The notes below the pieces were generated by a model, which saw nothing but the letters and a program-made list of their open reading frames with translations, was not told the origin of the DNA and searched no databases. A program made the translations under genes and the position numbers. From Candidatus Chloroploca asiatica (GTDB lineage: Bacteria > Chloroflexota > Chloroflexia > Chloroflexales > Chloroflexaceae), in NCBI RefSeq assembly GCF_002532075.1, contig NZ_LYXE01000086.1, positions 1 to 64,000 on the forward strand: a DNA stretch of 64,000 nucleotides, given 5' to 3'. Shown here piece by piece: positions 41,015 through 49,728 of the stretch (position 1 is the first letter of the stretch; the number at the start of each line of letters is the position of its first letter).

Positions 41015-42568
41015 ATGGCCGGACGGAGCACAGACCTCATGGACGTACGTGAACTTCTTCGCCACTTACGGAGTATCTCCAGTGACCGGGCAGTCGCCCG
41101 CACGCTGGGACTCCATCGCAAGACGGTATTGCGCTACCGCATCTGGGCACGTCAGCAGGACTTGCTCAGCGACACCCCGCTGCCGGCGCTGGACGAGTTG
41201 CAGGATCTGGTCCAGCGCACGCTGACTAGTCCACCACCCCCACAGACCGTCTCTTCGGTCGAGCCGCATCGCGACCTCGTCGTCGACCTGCGCGCACGCA
41301 AGGTCGAAGTGGCGGCTATCCATCAGCGCCTCACCGAACGGGGCTTCACCGGCAGCTACGATGCGGTCTATCGCTTCGTCCGCCAGCTTGAACCCCGTAC
41401 GCCCGAGGCCACCGTCCGGGTCGAGCGCGCCCCAGGCGAGGAAGCGCAGGTCGACTTTGGCGCGGCGGGCAAACTCATCGACCCCGTGACCGGCCTGCTC
41501 CGCACCGCCTGGGCCTTTGTGATGACCCTGGCGTTCAGTCGGCACCAGTATGTGGAGTTCGTCTTTGACCAGACCATCGCGACCTGGATCCGGCTGCATG
41601 TCAACGCCTTCGCCTCCTTCGGTGGCGTGCCCGAGCGCGTGGTCTGCGATAACCTGAAGGCCGCCATCGTCGTTGCCCTGCGTGACGACCCACTCGTGCA
41701 GCAGACCTACCGCGAGTGTGCCGAACACTACGGCTTTCTCATCGACCCGTGCCGCGTCGCCACGCCCGAACATAAAGGCAAGGTCGAGAGCGGAGTACAC
41801 TACGTCAAGCGAAATTTCCTGGCCGGGCGTGCCTCGTCCCGCCTGCCGGATGCCAACGTGGCCGTGCGCGAGTGGTGCATGACGACAGCCGGTGAACGGA
41901 CGCACGGGACGACCTTCGCGCAGCCGCGCATCCAGTTCGAGACCATCGAGCGGGCCGCGCTGCGCCCCCTGCCGTTACCTGCCTACGACCTGGCGATCTG
42001 GAAGGAGGCCACCGTCGCCCGCGACTGCTACGTCGTGTTTGAGAAAAGCTTCTATTCCGTGCCATTCCGGCTCATCGGTCAGACGGTGCGCGTGCGGGGC
42101 GGCAGCCAGCGGCTGCAGATCTACACGACCGACTACGCGCTGGTTGCAACCCATCCCCGGGCCACGGCTCCCGGCGAACGGCATACGCACCTTGACCATT
42201 TGCCACCCGAAAAGATTCCCGGGCTGCTGCAGACGCGTGACGGCTGCCGGGCGGCAGCCCAGGACATTGGCCCGGCCACGGCCGAGGTGGTGGAGACGCT
42301 GCTGAGCGACCCGGCTCTGGAACGTCTCCCCACGGTGGGACGCCTGCTCCGCCTGCGGGAAGCCGCTGGCGACGAGCGACTGGAAGCGGCGTGTGTGCGT
42401 GCGCTGGCCTTTGACGACCCGCGCTACCAGACCATTAAGGGCATCCTGGATGACGGGAGCGAGCACGCGCCGCTCCCGGAACCAGCGCATGCGGCACCGG
42501 CGAACACGTTCGCCCGCAATGCGCACGAATTGCTCGGCCATCTGTTTGGAGGTGTGCAATGGACGTAA
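41015..42568 (+). CDS. istA: IS21-family transposase
   Basis: 517 residues from ATG 41015 with GGGAG six bases upstream. The N-terminal helix-turn-helix (SSDRAVARTLGLHRKTVLRYR) is followed by the rve-type DDE integrase core: Asp in EEAQVDFGAAGKL, Asp in VVCDNLKAA and Glu in HKGKVESGVHYVK. The C-terminal domain is beta-rich (SFYSVPFRLIGQTVRVRGG). All catalytic residues are present and the frame is intact. It overlaps istB by 10 bp, the standard arrangement. Confidence 0.95.
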   Translation: MAGRSTDLMDVRELLRHLRSISSDRAVARTLGLHRKTVLRYRIWARQQDLLSDTPLPALDELQDLVQRTLTSPPPPQTVSSVEPHRDLVVDLRARKVEVAAIHQRLTERGFTGSYDAVYRFVRQLEPRTPEATVRVERAPGEEAQVDFGAAGKLIDPVTGLLRTAWAFVMTLAFSRHQYVEFVFDQTIATWIRLHVNAFASFGGVPERVVCDNLKAAIVVALRDDPLVQQTYRECAEHYGFLIDPCRVATPEHKGKVESGVHYVKRNFLAGRASSRLPDANVAVREWCMTTAGERTHGTTFAQPRIQFETIERAALRPLPLPAYDLAIWKEATVARDCYVVFEKSFYSVPFRLIGQTVRVRGGSQRLQIYTTDYALVATHPRATAPGERHTHLDHLPPEKIPGLLQTRDGCRAAAQDIGPATAEVVETLLSDPALERLPTVGRLLRLREAAGDERLEAACVRALAFDDPRYQTIKGILDDGSEHAPLPEPAHAAPANTFARNAHELLGHLFGGVQWT

Positions 42569-43335
42569 GTGCCAGCCAGTTGACCGGCAAGCTCAAGCAA
42601 CTGCGCCTGTCTGGCGTGCTCGACACGCTGGCCGTCCGTGAGCGGCAGGCGATTGACGGGACGTGGTCGTACCTTGCGTTTCTCGAACAGTTGCTGGAAG
42701 ACGAGGTAGAGCGGCGGGCGCAGAAGCAACTGGCGCTGCGGCTGCGGCGCGCGGCCATCGGGAGCAGCAAGACCCTGGAGGGGTTCGACTGGCAGTTCAA
42801 CGGGAGCATCAACCGGCAGCAGATATTGCAGGTGGCAAGCGGGACGTACCTCCGCGAGCGGCGGAACGTGCTGATCTACGGGCCGAGCGGGGTAGGCAAA
42901 AGCCACCTCGCGCAGGCGCTGGCGCACGAGGCATGCCGACAGGGCTATGACGTGCTGTTTGCCAACACACACAAACTGCTCCAGCACCTCAACGGTGGAC
43001 GGGCGGATGGAAGTTGGGAACGGCGATTGGCGAGCGCGGTGCGGCCTGACCTGCTGATCCTGGACGACTTCGGGCTCAAACCCCTGACATCCGTGATGGC
43101 GGAAGATCTCTACGACGTGATTGCCGAGCGCTACGAACAGGGGAGCATCCTGTTGACGAGCAATCGGGCACCATCGGAGTGGCCGGATCTGTTCGGCAGT
43201 CCGCTGCTGGCGTCAGCGGGGTTAGACCGGCTGGCGCATCGGGCCGAGACGGTGATTATTACGGGGCAGAGCTACCGCGCCCAGGGGCGGGTGCGGTTTG
43301 AACAGGAGGTGCGTCAGGCCGATCCAGTGGCGTAG
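42559..43335 (+). CDS. istB: IS21-family helper ATPase
   Basis: 258 residues, normal for IstB, starting at ATG 42559 with AGGTG five bases upstream. The N-terminus has the IstB-specific segment QLTGKLKQLRLSGVLDTL and LAFLEQLLEDEVERR. The AAA+ core has Walker A GPSGVGKSH, Walker B LLILDDFGL and a sensor in ILLTSNRAPSEW. It regulates target choice and assembly of the IstA transpososome. Complete. Confidence 0.95.
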   Translation: MDVSASQLTGKLKQLRLSGVLDTLAVRERQAIDGTWSYLAFLEQLLEDEVERRAQKQLALRLRRAAIGSSKTLEGFDWQFNGSINRQQILQVASGTYLRERRNVLIYGPSGVGKSHLAQALAHEACRQGYDVLFANTHKLLQHLNGGRADGSWERRLASAVRPDLLILDDFGLKPLTSVMAEDLYDVIAERYEQGSILLTSNRAPSEWPDLFGSPLLASAGLDRLAHRAETVIITGQSYRAQGRVRFEQEVRQADPVA

Positions 43336-43515
43336 ACTCAGTTAAGCGTGACAGGCGGCATGGTCGTGGGAGCTACGGAGCCGCCAGTCACCCAGCGGGT
43401 GGGACAGGATGCCTGCCTGCTGGTACCCAATTGCCGCAAACGCTTGGTACATTCCTGCCACAAAACCTGGTACACTCCCGGCCACAACTTGACACCCTGC
43501 CCACACAGTGCGTGC

Positions 43516-43923
43516 TCAGCGCCGCCCAAGGCGGCGCGTGGCCGCCGCCCGCTGGAGCACCCGCCCCAACGCCTGCGGTACCTCGCGCAGCCGCGCCACC
43601 GGCAGCGTGTCCGCGGCGCCAAAGATGCCCTCCAGCCGCTCCAGATGTTCCTGGGGGCCGACATAGACACCCACCACGAGCGTGCCCTGCCGCCGCACCG
43701 TCGCGACCGTCGCGCTCACCATGGCCGCCGGTTCGTCCGTCGGCACCCCATCGTGCAGGTACAGGATCAGGCGCGTCGCTTCGGGTCGCTGGGCCAGCAT
43801 GGCTTGCACTGCATACACCGATGTGCTTTGCCAGACGATCGATGCAGCGATCAACGCTTTGGGGCCTTGCTGCGCAACGATCTTGAGCCTTGTCGACGGG
43901 ATGGTTGACACCACGAGACACAA
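43516..43923 (-). pseudogene. vWA-domain protein, C-terminal remnant
   Basis: The minus-strand frame reads RLILYLHDGVPTDEPAAMVS, RRQGTLVVGVYVGPQEHLER and LEGIFGAADTLPVARL. This is the distal half of a vWA domain with the conserved HDG and GVY(V/L)G strands. The metal-binding N-terminal half (DxSxS) is missing: upstream sequence (STIPSTRLKIVAQQGP) is only partly protein-like and the open frame begins at 43923. It probably derives from a relative of the MoxR-partner vWA protein at the right end of the window. The IS21 element lies 22 bp downstream of its stop. Confidence 0.6.
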
Positions 43924-44301
43924 GCAAAGCTCCGCAACTCCGCGCCGCTACGCCCTGGGGCCTTTGCGTTGTTACCCGTGCCCGCTCCGGTCAGGCAGTA
44001 CAAACCATACGGCACCGAATGATGCTTGCACAAAACGACTGAAATCAGGTATACTTTCTATGTTACACATCCCAAAAATCAACTGGACTTCTCGTTCCAA
44101 CGAGGCGTCCCACGAGCAGATGGTGGTGCGCAACCAAACCATACGAGATACGAGACGGTTATCTGACTGCGAGGCCTCACTGGGAGGCCTTCTATCAAAC
44201 CAGCGTAAACGTGCATCCGCCCAACGACACCGGTGTGAGCCGTCTCAAGCGCTCAGATCCCCTTCTACACCGTCGGTCTTGTGCGACAAGGAGGCCGCCC
44301 C
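43924..44301. other. Intergenic upstream of the zincin/CHAT cassette
   Basis: No gene supported. A TATACT box near 44050 (ATCAGGTATACTTTCTATG) could be the promoter of the cassette. A strong AAGGAGG precedes the ATG at 44302. Confidence 0.4.
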
Positions 44302-45438
44302 ATGCCAGCCACCCCCGCAGGCAATGATCCGCTCGACCAGTTCATCCTTCGTCCAGAGTTGCTCACGCCCGATATCATCTCCCTAGAATTTCTGCCTCTC
44401 CCGGAAACCGCCGTTGCAAATGCCACCGTTGATCTTAGCCGATTCTTTACGGAGGACTCGGCGCAAGTCAAACGCTTTCGGGCCTTGGAACGACTGATCG
44501 ACCGACAACTCCAGGCTTTCCAGGCAGAGAAAGGCGTCAAGTCAGTCGTAACGCTTGGCGATATGGAGAAAATTAGGACGTGGCTCAATCCCAACACCCT
44601 CTACCTCTACGATAAGAACGCACCGATCGTGAGCCTGGATTGGATGCCGGTCGATACCCATGCTCTGGTTGGTGAATTGATGAGGTTGTGCAAAGAGACT
44701 CAAACCTGGATCGCCCCCCTGCGCACCAGGCCGCTGCCAGGAACTTGGAAAAACATCATCCGGTTGCCCTTTGATATCATCAAAATGCAGGACTCGCGTA
44801 CGGATCGTTATAATTCGTTTTTCGGGCAGGCCATGCACGAACTCATCCATCATGCCGAATTTGAGCGTGGATTGCACCAGACTGAGAACTGGGCGTATAC
44901 TGCCTACAAGGAGCGCAATGCCACCTTTTGGGATTATCAATTCCAAGCCGTGTCTGACATCGCTCAAGCCGAAGAAATCTTGATGGATGATGCACGTGAG
45001 TCTGAATTCTTCGCGGCACTTGACCGTTTGTTGAATGCTTTTCTGGGCATGCAGCAATGGGAAGCCGGGAAGGCGGTTGCGGGCATTCAAAATATCAAGC
45101 AGGAGCGCTACCAAACCTGGGGACCCGATCATGCTCAATTGCATGATCTGATGGGTATCTCCATGCGTTCGCGCGCCATCCTGGAACATTACGATAGTGG
45201 CGTGTGTGGCGCACGCCTCGCCGTGGCAGCGCGGTTGATTATCTGGCGACTCTCGTTTGATGCTGAAGCACAGAAAGTGCGACAGCAGGCATTGCAATTC
45301 ACCAGGCTCCACGCAATGAGCGACCAAGAAGCGCAAGAACATATGCAGATGATTGATGCCCAACTGCATGCAAAGCGCCTAGCGTTTGAAAAGGAGTTTG
45401 AAGCAACGTACTATCCTCCACCGCTACCAGGTGAGTGA
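44302..45438 (+). CDS. Putative zinc metallopeptidase-like protein (HEXXH)
   Basis: 378 residues from ATG 44302 with AAGGAGG seven bases upstream. Residues 179-183 are HELIH in the context GQAMHELIHHAEFERG, matching the zincin pattern of an uncharged residue before HExxH and small residues after. A third ligand cannot be assigned; candidates are the acidic residues of QAEEILMDDARESEF. The rest is helical, with GVCGARLAVAARLIIWRLSF near the C-terminus. There is no signal peptide, so it is cytoplasmic. It is first in a same-strand set with two small membrane proteins and a CHAT protease. No family recognised, and HExxH in a helix can occur by chance. Confidence 0.6.
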   Translation: MPATPAGNDPLDQFILRPELLTPDIISLEFLPLPETAVANATVDLSRFFTEDSAQVKRFRALERLIDRQLQAFQAEKGVKSVVTLGDMEKIRTWLNPNTLYLYDKNAPIVSLDWMPVDTHALVGELMRLCKETQTWIAPLRTRPLPGTWKNIIRLPFDIIKMQDSRTDRYNSFFGQAMHELIHHAEFERGLHQTENWAYTAYKERNATFWDYQFQAVSDIAQAEEILMDDARESEFFAALDRLLNAFLGMQQWEAGKAVAGIQNIKQERYQTWGPDHAQLHDLMGISMRSRAILEHYDSGVCGARLAVAARLIIWRLSFDAEAQKVRQQALQFTRLHAMSDQEAQEHMQMIDAQLHAKRLAFEKEFEATYYPPPLPGE

Positions 45439-45548
45439 CGATGAGCAAGCAAGACAGCGTTGCGTGGGATAAGGCGGTGACCTGCCCATATCCAGCCGTA
45501 CAAGCATATGCGATACGCGGTGGGGATGAATGATGCGGAGCGTTCATC

Positions 45549-45809
45549 ATGAGCATGCTCATAACATTAGGTAGTTGCGGCATTGGCTTAGTCTGGGGAT
45601 GGTTACTCGGTAGCTTCGAGGGCCATCTTCGTAAGGCAAGCCTCAGTGTTCCCCTCCTCGCAGGTGCGAGCCTGATCCTGGGAGGCAGCTTTGTTGTTCT
45701 CTACGGTTGGGTTCCCGTCATCTTTGCCGGCATTGCAGCGGGTGGTGCGGTTCTCTTGCATCTCGGATGGCGCCAGGAGTTGCGTCGGCGTACTTCTGAG
45801 ACCCCGTGA
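45549..45809 (+). CDS. Small two-to-three-TM membrane protein
   Basis: 86 residues from ATG 45549. Hydrophobic segments are ITLGSCGIGLVWGWLLGSF, SVPLLAGASLILGGSFVVLY and VPVIFAGIAAGGAVLLHLGW, with a basic tail RQELRRRTSE. It is separated by 25 bp from the next small membrane gene. Placed between the HEXXH and CHAT genes, it could be the membrane component of that cassette (a pore, anchor or immunity-like factor). No family recognised. Confidence 0.65.
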   Translation: MSMLITLGSCGIGLVWGWLLGSFEGHLRKASLSVPLLAGASLILGGSFVVLYGWVPVIFAGIAAGGAVLLHLGWRQELRRRTSETP

Positions 45810-45834
45810 AGGTTTTTTGTTGAGGAGAAAACGT

Positions 45835-46251
45835 ATGGAGACCACAGAGACTGCTACAACGATTCAGTTAGTCGGTGCTGGAGCTTTTGGGGTCGTTATC
45901 GGGTGGTACATCTATTTCATCAATCGCTATCGGAAAGGCGATGTGCAACTCAGTGATTTAGTCACGCTTATCGGCATCCTGGGTGGTGGTAGCATCCTCG
46001 CTCTGTTTCCAGCCCGTAGTGATCTCTTTGGAGCCTTCGGGATCGGGTTAGCGATCGGATTCTTTGGCTACTTCATTGTGCTCATCTTTCTCGTCGGCAC
46101 TTCAAAGAATTTTACCGTTGACTGGTTCCTTGATGGACGGCGCACCCTCCCAGATGGCAAGGAGGGCTATCCAGATGACCCCGATCGTCGCGATCGTCCA
46201 ATGGAAGGGGGGGCATCTGGGACAGGCGGCGGACCGACACCAATTAATTGA
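45835..46251 (+). CDS. Small three-TM membrane protein with acidic tail
   Basis: 138 residues from ATG 45835 with GAGGAG eight bases upstream. Three hydrophobic segments (LVGAGAFGVVIGWYIYFI, LVTLIGILGGGSILALF, GAFGIGLAIGFFGYFIVLIF) are followed by a soluble tail with GRRTLPDGKEGYPDDPDRRD and a Gly-rich end. The layout resembles small TM proteins that accompany CHAT/caspase effectors, but I cannot name a family. It lies 96 bp upstream of the CHAT gene in the same direction. Confidence 0.65.
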   Translation: METTETATTIQLVGAGAFGVVIGWYIYFINRYRKGDVQLSDLVTLIGILGGGSILALFPARSDLFGAFGIGLAIGFFGYFIVLIFLVGTSKNFTVDWFLDGRRTLPDGKEGYPDDPDRRDRPMEGGASGTGGGPTPIN

Positions 46252-46347
46252 AGCGTGCTGAGCAGGGATGGAAGATCGTGGAACTGGCGATCCAACCTGA
46301 TCATATCCACATAAGCAAAGACCGTACCGCATAGCAAGGAGGGGGCG

Positions 46348-49260
46348 ATGTCAAGGCAAAAGCAAGAGCGACTACTTGCAGACGTAGTTGGTCGGGCATT
46401 CGTCACGTTTGATCCGACAGGACGACTTGCAACCCAGAGGCACGAACCTGGGGAAGCCTTGAACCTTCAGGTGGTGAGCCTGTTCCAGTTGTATGCTGCC
46501 ATAAGTGTGCTGGTACGCGATACATGGCTTTACCTGGAAGATTACCCTCGCGATGACGCGGTCAACTTTCAAGCAATCGTCATCCCAATCATCGAAACTG
46601 ATCAGCGGCAGTATCCTGCTACGACCATTTTCCGCTCAGCGGAGCAACTGGCTGCACGCGATCCAGCAGGATCATGGAAGACCCCTGAGGGTTTTATGGC
46701 TGCAGCTGCGGCTGCGCGTCCTACCATCGAGGGCCTTGACGCCTGGCAAATAGTTCATAAGCAAACCACAGAACCGGGTCAACAGATCGTCAGCGCGTTA
46801 TCCCGACAATGTGGTGAGGCCTTGAGCCAGATATTCCGCCAACGTGATCTCGTTCATAGGGAACGCATCTTACGTGTTGTCAACATCTATCAGCAGCACT
46901 GCTTCGCAGAGGATCCTGTGTGGTATTCCCTCGTTGCCGTCGTAAGCACCGCTGTGGTTAGTCAATGGTCACTGGTTAACAATCTCGCTCCTCTCTTTCA
47001 TGAGAGCGCATGGCCGTTCTCTCAAGCATCACCTCTGCTCTTTCCCGATCTTCCAGACGTTCCGTTAGTTCCCACTAGCCCAAAATCGCTATCATCCTTG
47101 CTAACTGAAATAATCAATCGCACGGGTGGCAAATTAAAGACCGAGACAAGTTCTGATTTCCGTTTTCATCAAGATAACGTTGCTATGGATCTGTTAACAC
47201 TTGGGCTAACAGACAAGAGCAATAGCGGCCCGCTCTGGGAGGACTCCCCATGGACGGGCGCGCTCACTCCCAATCCCAGAAAAAGCGTGAAGAAAGACGC
47301 TTTTGGTCGAAGCAAAGTGGGAGGCATAGGATTAGTTGGTCGTCAAAGATCTGAAACGCTTCGATCAGACTTTACACCTGAGCCTGAGGATTATGAGACT
47401 CCAGAACCTCAGGACGAGGACACACCTAGAGCTGAAGCGGTAGACTTTGCTGCCACGCCAAAGCGTCAACCAAGCTATGCGCATACTGGTTTCAGCGAAG
47501 ATGAGGCTTACGAGCGTGAGCTTGACCCCACCATACCCCTGAAAGCTGGACAGTCCTATCTGTTCTGGTTTGAGCTTAGTCCAAACCCCACCCTCCCTGG
47601 TGCAATCGAAGAAGACAATGTTCCCTTCGATCCAAAGGGTGAATTGCCCCTCGATGCGGAGATCGATGTGGTGCTATATACCTTTCCCAATGGCATTGAC
47701 ATAGATCTTGGCGAAGCTGATTTTGGTCAACTAACACTACAGCCAGACGGATCAGGGCGCGTAACTCATCAACCGGGGGGGCGGGTCTCAATTAAAGGCA
47801 AAGGTACCCAGCGGCTTTTCTTCCCCGTCCGTACCCCATCACTCGATGGAGAGGCACAACTTCGCTGCAGCATCTATTACAAACAGATCCTGCTTCAATC
47901 ACGTTTGATTCAGGTGCAGGTAAGCCATAACCCAAGTAAACAAGAGGCAGCAATGCTGCGCTCATTTGTTGAATACACACGGATGGACTTGCATTCCGAC
48001 ACACTCAATGATGTTGAGGAACAAAAACTCAGTGTTATGTTTAATCCGAACAGTAATGCTACGCATGAGTTGCGCTTCTTTGGCTCGACAAAGGTCACAA
48101 GCAGTGCGCATCCGGATGCACATAAGCTTCAAGCGTTCATTGACATCGCTCGTGATGCATTACGAAAAGTAGCATGGGGAACTACAGAAGAATGGGATGA
48201 GAAAAAACACTCATATCGGTATACACAGGAGAGGGTTATTACACATGAACAACTCAAAAAAGATCTTGTCATCCTAGCCAAAGCGGGTTACCGGATTTAT
48301 GATGCTATTATCAATGCGTTCGCAGGGGGGAATCAAGCCGCCGATCAGCTTGCAGAACTTATGCGTGCCTCCGGAAGGTTGGAGTTGGTAATTAAAAAAG
48401 AACCCAATCATATTCTTCCGATCGCGCTGATGTATGATTACCGTCTAGATGACGCTTTAGATCCTGACGCCTACACCCTATGCCCCGCTTTTTGCGACGC
48501 GCTTAAAGATAATACGCCTCTGTGGGAAACACGCTGTTTCACTGGCACTTGCCCGAGTAGGGATAGAGAAAACAACATGATTTGCCCAAGTGGCTTCTGG
48601 GGTTTTCGCCATCCCCTGGGCATACCGATATCGATCCCAGAGGCAACCAATCTGCCAGTTGTGATCACCTGGCGTCATCAACTGAATCTTATCATAGGCG
48701 TTGCGACGGATCTTGAATATAAACAACATCATCAACAGTTCAAAGATCGTCCAATTCCTCCCCTGCGCATTCAAACTGGAGATAGTCGTGACAATTTAAT
48801 CAAATATCTTCGAGGTACACCACCTCCTGAATTAGTGTATTTTTTCTGTCATGGTGGAGAGGACGGGAATGTTTGTTACATCAGAGTAGGTTCAGAGTCA
48901 GAAAGGGGTTTTACAAGATCTAATATAAGAGGCCATAAGATCAACTGGTCACAGTCACATCCACTCGTTTTCATCAATGGCTGTCATACGGCTGCGCTTC
49001 AGCCGCAACGGGCGCTTGATTTGATCAGTGGCTTCATTGAAAATGCGGCTGCGTCAGGGGTCATTGGTACCGAGATAACGTGCTTTGAGTCACTGGCACG
49101 CCCTTTCGCTGAACATTTCTTCGATCACTTCTTCGCTGGGGTCGAAGCCGGAGAAGCCCTCCGCAGGGCGCGTCTGGCTTTGCTAAAGTTGAAAAATCCA
49201 CTTGGCCTGATCTATCTCCCTTTCATGTTGCCAAGCTTGCGGCTCAAAGAAGCTAGCTGA
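46348..49260 (+). CDS. CHAT-domain caspase-like protease, multidomain
   Basis: 970 residues from ATG 46348 with AAGGAGG seven bases upstream. The first ~290 residues are mainly helical. Residues ~290-390 are a polar linker (EPEDYETPEPQDEDTPRAEA). Residues ~390-530 are a beta-sandwich (AGQSYLFWFELSPNP, then LRCSIYYKQILLQSRLIQVQV). The C-terminal CHAT domain has a Cys-containing insert (CPSGFWGFRHPLG), the catalytic His in FFCHGG (residue 835) and Cys in FINGCHTAAL (residue 879), then GVIGTEI and GEALRRARLALL. Both catalytic residues are present, unlike the CHAT-like protein at 813-2534. CHAT proteases in bacteria act in conflict and programmed-death systems. Here it follows an HEXXH protein and two TM proteins. 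Confidence 0.88.
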   Translation: MSRQKQERLLADVVGRAFVTFDPTGRLATQRHEPGEALNLQVVSLFQLYAAISVLVRDTWLYLEDYPRDDAVNFQAIVIPIIETDQRQYPATTIFRSAEQLAARDPAGSWKTPEGFMAAAAAARPTIEGLDAWQIVHKQTTEPGQQIVSALSRQCGEALSQIFRQRDLVHRERILRVVNIYQQHCFAEDPVWYSLVAVVSTAVVSQWSLVNNLAPLFHESAWPFSQASPLLFPDLPDVPLVPTSPKSLSSLLTEIINRTGGKLKTETSSDFRFHQDNVAMDLLTLGLTDKSNSGPLWEDSPWTGALTPNPRKSVKKDAFGRSKVGGIGLVGRQRSETLRSDFTPEPEDYETPEPQDEDTPRAEAVDFAATPKRQPSYAHTGFSEDEAYERELDPTIPLKAGQSYLFWFELSPNPTLPGAIEEDNVPFDPKGELPLDAEIDVVLYTFPNGIDIDLGEADFGQLTLQPDGSGRVTHQPGGRVSIKGKGTQRLFFPVRTPSLDGEAQLRCSIYYKQILLQSRLIQVQVSHNPSKQEAAMLRSFVEYTRMDLHSDTLNDVEEQKLSVMFNPNSNATHELRFFGSTKVTSSAHPDAHKLQAFIDIARDALRKVAWGTTEEWDEKKHSYRYTQERVITHEQLKKDLVILAKAGYRIYDAIINAFAGGNQAADQLAELMRASGRLELVIKKEPNHILPIALMYDYRLDDALDPDAYTLCPAFCDALKDNTPLWETRCFTGTCPSRDRENNMICPSGFWGFRHPLGIPISIPEATNLPVVITWRHQLNLIIGVATDLEYKQHHQQFKDRPIPPLRIQTGDSRDNLIKYLRGTPPPELVYFFCHGGEDGNVCYIRVGSESERGFTRSNIRGHKINWSQSHPLVFINGCHTAALQPQRALDLISGFIENAAASGVIGTEITCFESLARPFAEHFFDHFFAGVEAGEALRRARLALLKLKNPLGLIYLPFMLPSLRLKEAS

Positions 49261-49668
49261 GAGCCTGTGATCATCTGCGTGCGTGCTAGGTACGTGCAAT
49301 CAGAGAAGATAGCGGTCGTCCCATCCCGTGCTTCCCCGGACGCCGTGACCACGACGTGTCTGCTTTGTTGCGCTTGACCCGTCCCCACCCCTGGATCAGT
49401 GCAAAACCTTGTACCATCACGACTCCAACGCAGCGACCGCCGCAGCACGGCGCGCGCCGCATGCGCAGATCTGGCCGGACCCGCCTCGGCCCGCATAGGC
49501 AAGGCCCGCAACGGATGCCCTGAGGCCCCGCTGGAAGCACGCAGCGCGAGAGGTCGCATCAGGCAGCACTCCTCACGAAGGCGGTCATACCGCCGCCGCC
49601 ACGGGTGCGCAGTATGACACGAGGCCGCGCCGTACGCGGGTGGCTGGCCCTGGTACGCGCCCCTTCGC
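49261..49668. other. Intergenic, no supported gene
   Basis: About 400 bp of GC-rich DNA between the CHAT gene and the next promoter. Frames on both strands lack domain-like sequence. Confidence 0.5.
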
Positions 49669-49713
49669 AAAAGAGACATTGCACGAGTATAATACTGAAG
49701 CGATGTCTCTTTT
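49669..49713. promoter_or_regulatory. Promoter enclosed by an 11-bp inverted repeat
   Basis: TATAAT at 49688-49693 with TTCGCA 18 bp upstream. Perfect arms AAAAGAGACAT (49669-49679) and ATGTCTCTTTT (49703-49713) flank the -10 box, as expected for an operator at which a repressor blocks this promoter. GGGGAGGTG and the GTG start follow. Confidence 0.65.
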
Positions 49714-49728
49714 TCGGGGAGGTGACCA

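Larger units (their letters stand above)
40849..43494 (+). mobile_element. IS21-family element, 2646 bp, complete
   Basis: Ends are TGTCA-related inverted sequences (TGTCAGTTTAGGCC at the left; TGTCAAGTTGTGGCC read inward from the right), flanked by a 7-bp direct duplication CCCTGCC (40842-40848 and 43495-43501). Inside each end are three copies of a TTGCGGCAA-type box ending in GGGTACCA or TGTACCA, the multiple terminal repeats typical of IS21. It carries istA and istB. Confidence 0.93.
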
